A stretch of 41,865 nucleotides of DNA from positions 1-41,865 of the forward strand of contig PSRO01000065.1 of the NCBI GenBank assembly GCA_003176115.1, given 5' to 3'. Source of the stretch: Chlamydiota bacterium. Lineage in GTDB: Bacteria > Chlamydiota > Chlamydiia > Chlamydiales > Rhabdochlamydiaceae. Within the stretch, counting starts at the first letter, position 1. Every line of letters begins with the position of its first letter. Positions 16,440-24,459 of this stretch are shown in pieces. Made by a program: the position numbers and the translations under genes. The notes beneath the pieces were generated by a model. That model had not been told where the DNA came from. It saw nothing but the letters and a program-made list of their open reading frames with translations, and searched no databases.

Positions 16440-17492
16440 TTACCTGTCCTTTTTTAATTTGTTTTGCAAAAGCTCACAAGGCCTGCAGGGCTTATTGATT
16501 TCTTTTTGTAATTGCATGGCTGCTTTAGCGCCATCTGCTGCTGCGCAAATTGCTTGCTTAAATTCGGGATCTGCCACCTCTCCTGCAGCATACACCCCCT
16601 TAACGGAGGTTTTTTGGTGCTGCTTTAATCGGATATATCCTGAATCTAGCTCTAATTGATTGGTAAATAACTTTGTATTTGGCACAGACCCAATAGCTAA
16701 AAATAAAGCATCTACTGGTAGATGATAACTTTTTTTGTGTTTTTGATTAGATAAAATAAGATGGCTTACTCTACCTTTTTCTCCTTTTATCTCTTTTACT
16801 TCCATTTGATAGAGAACTTCTATATTGGGTAAAGAGGTTACTTGCTTTTCTCTTTGTTTTTCTACCGTGCGAAAGGCTCTTCCGCGCACTATAATATAAA
16901 CTTTTTTAGCAAGATTTGCAAGATACTGCGCTTCTGTTAAAGCTCCGTCTCCTCCTCCTGCTACTGCTACGATTTTGTCCTTGTAAAATCCTCCATCACA
17001 TACTGCGCAGCTATATACCCCCTTAGACCAATAACTTTGTTCCCCAGGAATATGCAATTTCTTAGGAGTTGCTCCTAAAGCAACAACTACAATAGGCGTG
17101 TAGTATATTACTTCTTCCTGAGTAATTAAAGAACGAGTTGTTATTTGATGTGCTTTTTGAGAAAGATCCTGAGAGAGCACTACAGCAATTACTTCCTCTC
17201 TAAGTAGCTCAGCTCCATTTAGACGCGCCTGATTTTCAAGATCTTTACCTAGTTCAATTCCTGAAATGACATCTCTTCCTGGCCAATTTTCCACTCTAGG
17301 GGATTGCGTAATCATGCCCCCTATGCTATCTCCTGTAATAACAACTGGTTTAATGCCAGCACGCCCGCAATAAATAGCAGCTGTTAAACCAGCAGGGCCT
17401 CCTCCCAAAATTAAAACCGGTACATCTTTTGTTTCAGCAGTATAAATAAAAGTAGAAAATACAATGAGAATTAGAACTAATGTTTTTTTCAT
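16440..17492 (-). CDS. trxB: Thioredoxin reductase with an N-terminal signal peptide
   Basis: This 350-aa low-molecular-weight TrxB flavoprotein has an FAD loop LGGGPAGLTAAIY (29-41), a redox pair C162-C165 in CAVCDGGF, an NADPH-domain loop GGGDGALTEA (179-188), and a C-terminal FAD motif GVYAAGEVAD. Family members are cytosolic and about 315 aa long. Here a signal-peptide-like MKKTLVLILIVFSTFIYTA precedes the domain. The usual HRRxxxR motif for the NADPH 2'-phosphate is altered to VRGRAFR (202-208), losing one Arg. AGAGAGG lies 5 bases before the ATG. Together with the exported thioredoxin this suggests an envelope thiol system, but the electron donor there is unclear. Confidence 0.88.
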   Translation of the reverse strand: MKKTLVLILIVFSTFIYTAETKDVPVLILGGGPAGLTAAIYCGRAGIKPVVITGDSIGGMITQSPRVENWPGRDVISGIELGKDLENQARLNGAELLREEVIAVVLSQDLSQKAHQITTRSLITQEEVIYYTPIVVVALGATPKKLHIPGEQSYWSKGVYSCAVCDGGFYKDKIVAVAGGGDGALTEAQYLANLAKKVYIIVRGRAFRTVEKQREKQVTSLPNIEVLYQMEVKEIKGEKGRVSHLILSNQKHKKSYHLPVDALFLAIGSVPNTKLFTNQLELDSGYIRLKQHQKTSVKGVYAAGEVADPEFKQAICAAADGAKAAMQLQKEINKPCRPCELLQNKLKKDR

Positions 17493-17925
17493 TTATACCT
17501 CTCTTTAGTTTATATGTAATTTTTTTGAGAATAAAAATAAAGGTTTTAAAGAAATTAAATTGATATAAAATATTTTAATAGCTGTATGAAAAACCTATGC
17601 ATTGATTCCAATAGAAAAAAATTTGCACCAGAATATTAAAGATACCATTAAATTGAGAGTTTTAATTAATTTTTTTTGTTTTTAAAACAAATAGGTAAAA
17701 AAATGCACACCTCTACAACTGTCGAATGCTCCTTCAGAGGTAAAACCTCAGCTAAACATCTCAAAGCCATAGAAATATTAACAAAAGCTAAAGAAAAAAA
17801 TCCGGAGTAGAGATACCCGCGTAACAAAGAATTCTATGCCAAGATTATTCCTCTATGCGGTATGATCTTGTAAGAATAAAAAAAAACTTCCTTTTTAGTA
17901 AAAAATTTTTTATCTAAAAAAATAC
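17493..17925. other. AT-rich divergent region with one tiny ORF
   Basis: The region lies between trxB (minus) and the hydrolase gene (plus). It holds one 35-codon ORF, at 17703-17810, and otherwise AT-rich sequence with A- and T-runs. I see no clear terminator or RNA. Confidence 0.5.
17703..17810 (+). CDS. Tiny ORF, 35 aa, possibly a gene remnant
   Basis: The sequence reads MHTSTTVECSFRGKTSAKHL followed by a Lys/Glu-rich helix ending NPE. There is no Shine-Dalgarno sequence. The composition looks protein-like but no family is recognised, so it may be the decayed start of a longer gene. Low confidence. Confidence 0.2.
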   Translation: MHTSTTVECSFRGKTSAKHLKAIEILTKAKEKNPE

Positions 17926-19017
17926 ATGCTATCTAAAAAAAACAGGCTCAACTTGAACATGCGTAAAAAGAAAACTAACTGGATTTTTTATCTAGTGGCT
18001 TTCCTGCTTGTATTATGGCCTTTAAGTCAAAAAATATACTTAAGCCATTATTTTACTAAGGTTATCCTTCATCCTCAAAAAACGGGGATTACCACCTTGC
18101 ATTTTTACGATGTAGAACGTAAGCGCCCTGTTGTTACAGAAATATGGTATCCTATTGATCCAGAAACACCCTCTATTAACCCTTTAGGTATGTGGGTTCG
18201 TTGTGGAGAAGCAAGAGATGCTGTGTTAAGCAATCAAAAAGGAACCTACCCTTTGGTTGTTCTTTCTCATGGTCATGGTGGAGATCGTTTTAACATTGCA
18301 TGGCTTGCTGAAGTATTAGCTGCTAATGGGTATATTGTAGCCTCTATGGATCACTATGGCAATACTTGGAATAATAAAATTCCAGAATTCTATGTTAGAA
18401 CTTGGGAGAGACCTAAAGATGTCTCTTTTGTCATTGATCAAATTTTACATAACAGCTTATTCCAAGATCGCATCGACCAAAACCGCATTGGATTTAGTGG
18501 ATATTCATTAGGTGCAACTACAGGTTTATGGATAGCTGGTGCTTGTGTAAAGGAAATTGAGCAAAGCGCATTTCAACAAATCTGCAACCAACAATTAGGA
18601 GAAACCATTTCTCTAGAGAAGTTAAAAGAAACGGATTTTAAGCAAGTATTCCAATCTTTTCATGATCAACGCATCTCTGCTTTTTTCGTAATGGCTCCTG
18701 CTTTAGGATGGATGTTTACAGAGCAAAGTTTAAAAAATATTCAACCCCCATTCTATATTGTAGCATCAGAGCAAGATGCCATTGCGCCTACAGAACAGAA
18801 TGCAAAATGGTTTGCCAAAATAATGAATCGCGTATCGCTTAAAATTCTCAAAGGAAATGCCAATCACTATACTTTTCTCAACCGAGCTACCAGTGTTGGC
18901 AGACGATTTTTACCTCCTAGACTCTATGAAGACCCTCAAGGAGTAGATCGCAAAAAGATCCAAGAAACCCTTGCTAAAGAAGCTGTTTTATTTTTTAATC
19001 AAATGCCTTCTCAGTGA
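17926..19017 (+). CDS. Membrane-anchored alpha/beta hydrolase (PAF-acetylhydrolase/dienelactone hydrolase type)
   Basis: This 363-aa protein has one N-terminal membrane segment (residues 18-36). The hydrolase fold shows the oxyanion-region HGHGG (115-119), the nucleophile S194 in GYSLGA, a likely Asp in ASEQDAIAP and a likely His in GNANHYTFL. The EIWYPIDPE strand near the start is typical of the PAF-acetylhydrolase II/COG4188 group. The substrate could be an oxidised phospholipid or another short acyl ester; this is not determined. An ATG 11 codons later is an alternative start, and neither has a clear ribosome site. Its 3' end overlaps the converging pgeF by 23 bases. Confidence 0.78.
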   Translation: MLSKKNRLNLNMRKKKTNWIFYLVAFLLVLWPLSQKIYLSHYFTKVILHPQKTGITTLHFYDVERKRPVVTEIWYPIDPETPSINPLGMWVRCGEARDAVLSNQKGTYPLVVLSHGHGGDRFNIAWLAEVLAANGYIVASMDHYGNTWNNKIPEFYVRTWERPKDVSFVIDQILHNSLFQDRIDQNRIGFSGYSLGATTGLWIAGACVKEIEQSAFQQICNQQLGETISLEKLKETDFKQVFQSFHDQRISAFFVMAPALGWMFTEQSLKNIQPPFYIVASEQDAIAPTEQNAKWFAKIMNRVSLKILKGNANHYTFLNRATSVGRRFLPPRLYEDPQGVDRKKIQETLAKEAVLFFNQMPSQ

Positions 19018-19762
19018 AACCAATAATTGTCCCATTTCTTCCTGTTATTTGATCTCGGCGATAGGAGTAAAAATCTTCTGCATTGCAATATGTACACATG
19101 CATGCAATCTCAATGTGAGAAGGCAATACTCCTGCTTCCTCTAATTGATCTTTAGCAATGGCCCATAAATCAAAATGAAACGGCGTTACTTGATATTTCC
19201 AAAAGTCAGGTGGAAATTCCCTCTTGTATTCTTTAAACTCTGCGTGCTTTGGTCCAAGACTTGGTGAAATACAAACAAGTAAATCAGCAGGATTAGAACC
19301 AAAGGCTTTATGCATAGATCTTACTGTTTCACGATACGCATTACCCACATTTCCTCTCCAACCCGCATGTGTATTTGCTATCGCTTTTCGTAAAGGATCA
19401 TAAAAAATTGCAGCTTGACAATCTGCATGAGTAATTAATAACCCGATCTCAGGCAAATCAGTTAGTAAAATATCACAATTTCCTACATCTTGCTTAAGCC
19501 TTTGTATCCATTTAGCATGAACCCCATGCACTTGGTTACCTGTCACTATTTCCTTAAAATTACACAGCTTTTGTATTTGTTTACGATGATAAATTACATG
19601 TTCTGCAAGAAGATTACCCGGATTGGCTCCCAAATTAAACGATGCATAAGGCCCCTGGCTGATTCCTCCCTGTCTTAAAAAAACTCCCGCTTTTAGATGA
19701 GGGATCCCCTGTAAAAGTTCAAATTCTAGCCATTCGATCTCACCTGATTTTTTACGCAACAT
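18995..19762 (-). CDS. pgeF: Laccase-domain protein PgeF/YfiH
   Basis: The start is set at the ATG at 19762 (255 aa), because GGAGG lies 6 bases upstream and residues from MLRKKSGEIEW fit the family. The open frame extends 51 codons further but looks non-coding. Diagnostic metal-binding motifs are THADCQAA, THAGWRG and CTYCNAEDFYSYRRD. YfiH/PgeF in E. coli edits wrongly incorporated L-Ser from UDP-MurNAc peptides, and family members also have purine-nucleoside activity. An editing role would suit the minimal chlamydial peptidoglycan pathway, but which activity applies here is not visible. Confidence 0.88.
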   Translation of the reverse strand: MLRKKSGEIEWLEFELLQGIPHLKAGVFLRQGGISQGPYASFNLGANPGNLLAEHVIYHRKQIQKLCNFKEIVTGNQVHGVHAKWIQRLKQDVGNCDILLTDLPEIGLLITHADCQAAIFYDPLRKAIANTHAGWRGNVGNAYRETVRSMHKAFGSNPADLLVCISPSLGPKHAEFKEYKREFPPDFWKYQVTPFHFDLWAIAKDQLEEAGVLPSHIEIACMCTYCNAEDFYSYRRDQITGRNGTIIGFTEKAFD

Positions 19763-20354
19763 ATAAATCCTCCAAAACCAGTTGATTCTACCAAACTTTG
19801 CTTTTAACAAGAGTTTCATTTTTTCAAAAAACAAAATGATATTGCAACACGCCATAATTGCACCTCCTCCCATCTGGAAAAGATCTACTGGTTGTTGTTT
19901 CATCTGCACTGGCAAACCCTGCTAGCTGCAAGGTTCTATTCCAATCTTGCTTGATATTGACACAAAAACAACTGTAAGCATGTTGCATAACATAAATAGG
20001 GCAGCTTAGTCTATAAATTTACTTTCGGAATACAAGAGAGATGAAATTAGATAATCAGGCAATTAGCATAAAAGTCTGCGCGCTATGCGCCTTAAAAAAG
20101 TTCAACGCTGCATAGAAAATACGAAAGGCTAAAAATAATAAAGAAAACACTGATTACCCTCCTCCAAGAGGAAAAAGGGATTAGCTTTTTGAAGTCAAAA
20201 GCTGAATGCCCAAGCACAGAAAAATGGACGATAGGAACATCCTAAATAAAAGAACACAGCCCATCCCTGGAATACTAAGTAAAAAATCGTGTAATTTACC
20301 CCCTTCAATTAACCTTGATCAGCAAAGATTGAGCACAACGTATAACACAGCAAT

Positions 20355-20572
20355 TTAGCAAGATCGTTGGGCATTACAATGCTTATTGCAATTGTCTATG
20401 CATTCAGTATAACGGACAGCTTGCGCTTCACTAATCATTGCAGTTGCACCAAGAGCAATAACAGGAACAGCAATCTTTGTTAGGTTTTAACTGCCTGCTG
20501 TGACGATGCAACAATTTTTGGAACATAAGCTGATATATTTGAAGCATAATTTGATATAGTGCCCAAACTCAT
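20355..20572 (-). pseudogene. Frameshifted second member of the small Cys-motif family
   Basis: A strong AAGGAG sits 7 bases before the ATG at 20572. The frame opens MSLGTISNYASNISAYVPK, runs to QAVK and hits a stop. Adding one A to the AAAA run there restores KNLTKIAVPVIALGATAMIS, then EAQAVRYTECIDNCNKHC and a final RSC, giving 72 aa. The restored protein aligns with the 8116 gene across the KNLxKxAxPxIAL block and the following YxxCxxxC. Its tail carries C-x3-C-x3-C-x5-C. The gene is either a recent pseudogene, a homopolymer sequencing error or a slippage site. Confidence 0.65.
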
Positions 20573-20792
20573 CTCAGAACTCCTTTTTATAGTTGATTTC
20601 TGCGGTGTACAATCAGCAGGCGTAATACAGAATAATATATAAACCAGCAAATATATTTACTATTGTTCTTAACGCGCACAAATTTGACCACTTCAAATCA
20701 GAAAACAACCAAATTATTTTGCGATTCTGTAACTCAAGCTTATGAGAAGTTACGCAGTTGAATAAATTCCAAAAAGCTTTAATCTATTTAGC

Positions 20793-20921
20793 ATGAATCC
20801 ACCTAAGTGCAAAGAAGAAGATTGTACTGATTTTTTAATCGCGACGCAGAAAGCCTATAGCTGTACAGAAGTAGCACGAGTACAGCCTAATAAAAAGGTT
20901 TCGGTTTCATCTAATCACTAG
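20793..20921 (+). mobile_element. Transposase N-terminal remnant fused to an IS5-type end
   Basis: An ATG opens MNPPKCKEED, followed by DFLIATQKAYSCTEVARVQP. From memory this resembles the N-terminus of a DDE transposase group common in environmental chlamydiae (an NPPKC..DF/YINFLIA start). After VQP the sequence shifts frame into a second remnant, and the ORF closes at 20919-20921 after 42 codons. Confidence 0.45.
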
Positions 20922-20966
20922 AATTTATAACCTGGAGCTAATGGATTTTGAAAAGAACTCTTCATA
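20893..20966 (+). mobile_element. Degraded IS5-type transposase end
   Basis: From 20893 the frame reads KRFRFHLITRIYNLEL, a decayed version of the KRFGLRFNLIAGIHNLEL end seen at 13-69. GAGCTAATGGATTTTGAAAAG then parallels GAGCTATGTTAATGGGTTTCGAAAG. The bases AAGAACTCT near 20958-20966 look like a mutated form of the terminal repeat AAGAGGTCT. This is an old IS5 copy directly upstream of the CPBP protease gene. Confidence 0.55.
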
Positions 20967-20979
20967 GGAGCTCAAGGTT

Positions 20980-21885
20980 ATGCAAATTAGTTCTTTTAAT
21001 TATGGGATATTTATAGAGAACCCACTTTTCACCTTATGCTTTTTTACTCTAGGCATAAGTTTAATGAGTTTATGGATTTGTAAGAAATGGCTTTGGGCGA
21101 TTTTTTTATTCATTGCCTATTTTTTGGCTTTATACACACATATAGCAACAACTGCATCTTTAATTCCTATTATTTTATTAGGTATTTGCCAATATGCTTT
21201 GAAAAAAACCACTAACCCTGCAATGCGTTTTTTACTGTTTGGTACTGCTATTTTTATTTCTACTTCTTTATTTATGCATTTCTTGCCAGGCTTTGCTAAT
21301 TGGAAAGTTGTTTCCGATCTAATCATTAGCAAAAATTCTTATCCATTAACCTTATGGCTAAATTTTGATAAGCCCTTTATTGGCCTTTTTGTACTCGCTT
21401 ATCTACTACCTTTAATCGAATCTAAAGAAAAACTTTGGGAATTGACAAAAAAAGTTGCACCGGTATTAGTGCTTATGATTTTTAGTTTAGCAGCTGTTTC
21501 TTATTATTTAAAAGCTATTACCTTTGACCCTAAAGTACCAGCTGTTTTCTTGATTTGGGCTATTCAGAACTTGATTTTTGTCTCCATTCCAGAAGAAGCC
21601 TTTTTTCGTGGGTTTTTCCAACAAGAATTAGATCAAGCATTTGGGTTAAAACCATTGGGCATCGGCTGTAGTATTATCATTACTTCTATTTTATTTGCTC
21701 TGCTGCACATTGGATGGTCGCCTAACTTCTCTGCGATAGCGTTTACTTTTTGCGTAAGTCTTTTCTATGGGGTGATTTACCGTTGGACTCAAGCCATTGA
21801 AGCTAGTATTTTCTGTCATTTTGGCTTCAATACAGTGCATTTCCTATTCTTCAGCTATCCTTTTGCAATACAGCCTGGATTTTAA
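20980..21885 (+). CDS. CPBP-family intramembrane glutamic endopeptidase
   Basis: This 301-aa polytopic membrane protein has about eight hydrophobic segments. The CPBP/Abi motifs are present: motif 1 EEAFFR (E205, E206, R210), motif 2 FALLH (H243) and motif 3 CHFGFN (H280, N284). Such proteases cleave prenylated or other membrane substrates and sometimes regulatory peptides. AGGAG sits 10 bases before the ATG. The upstream DNA is a decayed IS end, so the promoter context may be IS-derived. The substrate is unknown. Confidence 0.85.
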   Translation: MQISSFNYGIFIENPLFTLCFFTLGISLMSLWICKKWLWAIFLFIAYFLALYTHIATTASLIPIILLGICQYALKKTTNPAMRFLLFGTAIFISTSLFMHFLPGFANWKVVSDLIISKNSYPLTLWLNFDKPFIGLFVLAYLLPLIESKEKLWELTKKVAPVLVLMIFSLAAVSYYLKAITFDPKVPAVFLIWAIQNLIFVSIPEEAFFRGFFQQELDQAFGLKPLGIGCSIIITSILFALLHIGWSPNFSAIAFTFCVSLFYGVIYRWTQAIEASIFCHFGFNTVHFLFFSYPFAIQPGF

Positions 21886-21902
21886 ACCAGGCTATTTTGG
21901 AT

Positions 21903-22202
21903 TTATTTATGCAACTCGTCTATTGCACAATCTTCAATACTCATTGGCTCCATCAAATGCTGAACAGCTTTATCAGGATCTAGTCCATTCTTTACTGCAG
22001 TAATGATAGAGTCTCTCTGTTCTTTTTCTAGATGAATAAATACCTTGCGGTTTTCATCGCTTAATTTTGCAACAAACACTTTTTCATCAATAGACAACTC
22101 CGGCACTTGCATTGCTTCTTTCACAAGAGGTATCTCTGCACATAAAGGAGAGTAGATTGCTATTACGCTAACTGCTAAAAGAAATAACATTTGTTTTTTC
22201 AT
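21903..22202 (-). CDS. Small secreted protein of unknown function
   Basis: This 99-aa protein has a signal peptide (MKKQMLFLLAVSVIAIYS, cleavage near LCA). The mature part is mostly charged and helical (VFVAKLSDENRKVFIHLEK) and ends with a Cys in EDCAIDEL. AAAGGATTATT precedes the ATG, nearly the same leader as in the next gene upstream. It is convergent with the CPBP gene. No domain is recognised. Confidence 0.65.
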   Translation of the reverse strand: MKKQMLFLLAVSVIAIYSPLCAEIPLVKEAMQVPELSIDEKVFVAKLSDENRKVFIHLEKEQRDSIITAVKNGLDPDKAVQHLMEPMSIEDCAIDELHK

Positions 22203-22227
22203 AATAATCCTTTTATTTTATTCCTTA

Positions 22228-22557
22228 TTATTCTTCTTCGGAAACGGGTATGGAATCAAAGTCATCCTCACCTGTTTCTAGATTATGGATCAAACTTCTT
22301 TGCTCTTGCTTTTCCTGTTTTTTCAATCGATCTGCTTTACGCTCTTCTTGCGTGGCAATCCTTTGCTTTTCTGCTCTTGCAGCTTCATATTTTCTTTGAC
22401 TTTCTTCTTCTTGTTTTTTTGCTAATTCTCGTATATGGATACTTTGGCCTTTAGCATCTAGTCTTGCAATAAGCATCTCTTGCGGAGAAGCAGCTTCAAG
22501 CAAAGTATAAGATGTCATTAAACTAGCTATTAAAATAAAAAATTTTTGCTTTTTCAC
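22228..22557 (-). CDS. Small secreted coiled-coil protein with GTG start
   Basis: I choose the GTG at 22557 over the ATG at 22569. AGGATTGTT then serves as ribosome site, and the product begins with a Lys-rich signal peptide (KKQKFFILIASLMTSYTLL, cleavage near EAA) closely parallel to that of the neighbouring gene (MKKQMLFLLAV). The mature part of about 85 residues is highly charged, Gln/Glu/Lys/Arg-rich and probably one long helix (QEEESQRKYEAARAEKQRIA), ending acidic. It lies 25 bases upstream of the other small secreted gene, probably in one transcript. The function is unknown. Confidence 0.6.
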   Translation of the reverse strand: MKKQKFFILIASLMTSYTLLEAASPQEMLIARLDAKGQSIHIRELAKKQEEESQRKYEAARAEKQRIATQEERKADRLKKQEKQEQRSLIHNLETGEDDFDSIPVSEEE

Positions 22558-22704
22558 AACAATCCTCATTTTCTGTTTTATTAATTCTTATCTTTAAATA
22601 AATGAAACCTATAGATTCGGTTATTTTTTGTCTATTATGAATTAGCTATAGAGGAATATTACATCCCTGTTTTATGCTGCAAAAAACGAGGCTTTCTGTA
22701 GCTT

Positions 22705-23883
22705 ATGAATTATCGCTTCAAACCCACTTTGTGTAGAAGCTTATGCCTCTTATGGTGCAGTCATTTAATCCTTGATTTCTTTACAGGCATTTGGCCTATC
22801 TATAAAACCTTATTCCATATTGATTTGGCTAAAGCTGGTATTCTTGCAGGCATAAGTGGGTTTATAGGGGAATCTTTGCAACTGGGTTTTGGATATATAT
22901 CCGATCGAGGACACCGCAAGGTAATTATGATGTTAGGTCTTGGGCTTGCTTCATCTATTCTATGGATGACATTTACCAACCATCTATTTTTTTCTTTTTG
23001 CCTACTTCTTTTGATGATGCTAGGCTCTTCTTCCTTTCATCCTGCTGCAGTTGGTTTTGCAAGCAAATTATCAGAACACCATAAAAGTCGTTATATTCTT
23101 TTATTCTCTTCTTCAGGAGCAATTGGCCTTGCTATTTCTCAACTCACTTTTACAAAAGCGATTGCATTTTTTAATGGCCATGCCTTGATTTTTTATATTC
23201 CTGTTCTGACTTTATTGATCCTCTTGCTCTTTTATCCTTTAGATGCAAAAACAGAAACGACTCCTTTTTCTGTTAAACAAGCTCTTCAGCTCTTTTTACA
23301 ACATAAGCGGCTATTACTGCCTTTATATTTGATCCAAATTGCCAATGTAACACTATCAGCAGCTTTCATCTTTTTACTTCCTGACCTTATGCAAACAAAA
23401 GAATGTCACATTTGGCTCTGTCAAGGAGGCGCGCATCTTTGTTTTATCTTAGGGGGAGCTGTTTGTATGATTATTACGGGGTATTTGTGTGATAGATATA
23501 ATTGCAAATATGTACTTCTAACCGTAATTATAAGCGCATTGTTTTTATTTTATAGTTTCTTGCTACAATCTTCTATTCCTCCTTGGAAAACAGTGGTATT
23601 TCTTACCTGTTTGGGTGGAATGATTGGAACTATGAATCCTTTAGTTGTATCATGGGCAAATCAATGTTTATCTGAACATCCGAGCACTGTTTCTGCTCTA
23701 TTAATGGGTTCTGCTTGGTGTGTTGCAAATCTAGGTCCTACTTGGGCAGGGTTGATCTCCAAAACGGTTTCCGTTCAACCCATTATCTCTACTTTATACA
23801 TCATGAGCTCTTTAATGGTTGTTGCTTTCTTTCTAGTACTTATAACACCGCAAGGATCCACGGCAAAAACAATAGTTGACTAG
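22705..23883 (+). CDS. MFS transporter, fosmidomycin-resistance-like
   Basis: This 392-aa protein has 12 predicted membrane segments in two halves. The motif-A-like loop is DRGHRKV. The GSSSFHPAAVGFASKL block is typical of the Fsr-type efflux family, and LCDRYNCKYVL repeats the loop in the second half. It starts at an ATG with only a weak GAGG well upstream. The substrate is unknown; drug or metabolite efflux is likely. It is divergent from the small secreted genes, and mcsA follows 48 bases after its stop. Confidence 0.82.
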   Translation: MNYRFKPTLCRSLCLLWCSHLILDFFTGIWPIYKTLFHIDLAKAGILAGISGFIGESLQLGFGYISDRGHRKVIMMLGLGLASSILWMTFTNHLFFSFCLLLLMMLGSSSFHPAAVGFASKLSEHHKSRYILLFSSSGAIGLAISQLTFTKAIAFFNGHALIFYIPVLTLLILLLFYPLDAKTETTPFSVKQALQLFLQHKRLLLPLYLIQIANVTLSAAFIFLLPDLMQTKECHIWLCQGGAHLCFILGGAVCMIITGYLCDRYNCKYVLLTVIISALFLFYSFLLQSSIPPWKTVVFLTCLGGMIGTMNPLVVSWANQCLSEHPSTVSALLMGSAWCVANLGPTWAGLISKTVSVQPIISTLYIMSSLMVVAFFLVLITPQGSTAKTIVD

Positions 23884-23931
23884 CTTTACCTATCTTACCT
23901 AAAATCTAAGAAAAGGAACTTAGATCTTACA

Positions 23932-24459
23932 ATGGCTGAAAGACCTATTGAATGCAGTCACTGCAAAAAACCTATTGCTGTAACCTATAAAGAAATACTC
24001 GATACTTCGGTTACATGTAATGAGATGTGTGCTACTTGTCCTATTTTAGAACAAAAGCTACATGGCTATTCAAGCAAGATAGCTTCTCATGAAAGCCATG
24101 CAGAAACGGGCATGTGCTGTGGGAACTGCCGCACTACCTTAGAGTCTATCAAAATGGGAAACCCTCTTGGATGCAGCGAATGCTATGCCGTTTTTGCAGA
24201 TATCTTAGTTGCAGAATTAACTTCCATGGGCAAAATCCCTTTACAACTGTTAAAAGTAGCCAAAAATCGTAAAAATCAAACCCTACACTTAGGAAAATCT
24301 CCTAATAAATCAGCTAAAATCCCCTCTTCTAATCGCCTTGTTGCTTTAAACGAAGCCTTAAACGACGCCTTGAAAAAAGAAAATTATGAACAAGCAGCCT
24401 GGCTTCGTGATCAAATTAATGCCCTACTTGGAAAAAACAACTCTGATGGAAAAATCTAG
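23932..24459 (+). CDS. mcsA: McsA-like zinc-finger/UVR protein
   Basis: This 175-aa protein has CxxC zinc motifs near the N-terminus (CSHCKK, CATC) and a second set in CCGNCRTTL and CSECYAVF. A C-terminal UVR motif follows (LNDALKKENYEQAAWLRDQI). In Firmicutes McsA activates the arginine kinase McsB. Here it directly precedes mcsB with a 14-base overlap, supporting the same pairing. Chlamydia has the same gene pair (CT676/CT675). Confidence 0.88.
   Translation: MAERPIECSHCKKPIAVTYKEILDTSVTCNEMCATCPILEQKLHGYSSKIASHESHAETGMCCGNCRTTLESIKMGNPLGCSECYAVFADILVAELTSMGKIPLQLLKVAKNRKNQTLHLGKSPNKSAKIPSSNRLVALNEALNDALKKENYEQAAWLRDQINALLGKNNSDGKI

Larger units (their letters stand above)
19763..20979. 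other. Gene-poor decayed region
   Basis: This 1.2-kb stretch contains no intact gene. Recognisable pieces are the frameshifted Cys-motif peptide gene (20355-20572), fused transposase remnants (20793-20966) and, less surely, a protein-like C-terminal fragment on the minus strand (about 19824-20000). The remainder (about 20000-20350 and 20600-20790) shows nothing I can assign. Confidence 0.6.

Noticed and set aside
19763-19915. N-terminal extension of PgeF by 51 codons
   Set aside because: GGAGG lies 6 bases before the internal ATG at 19762, and the extension has no family similarity.
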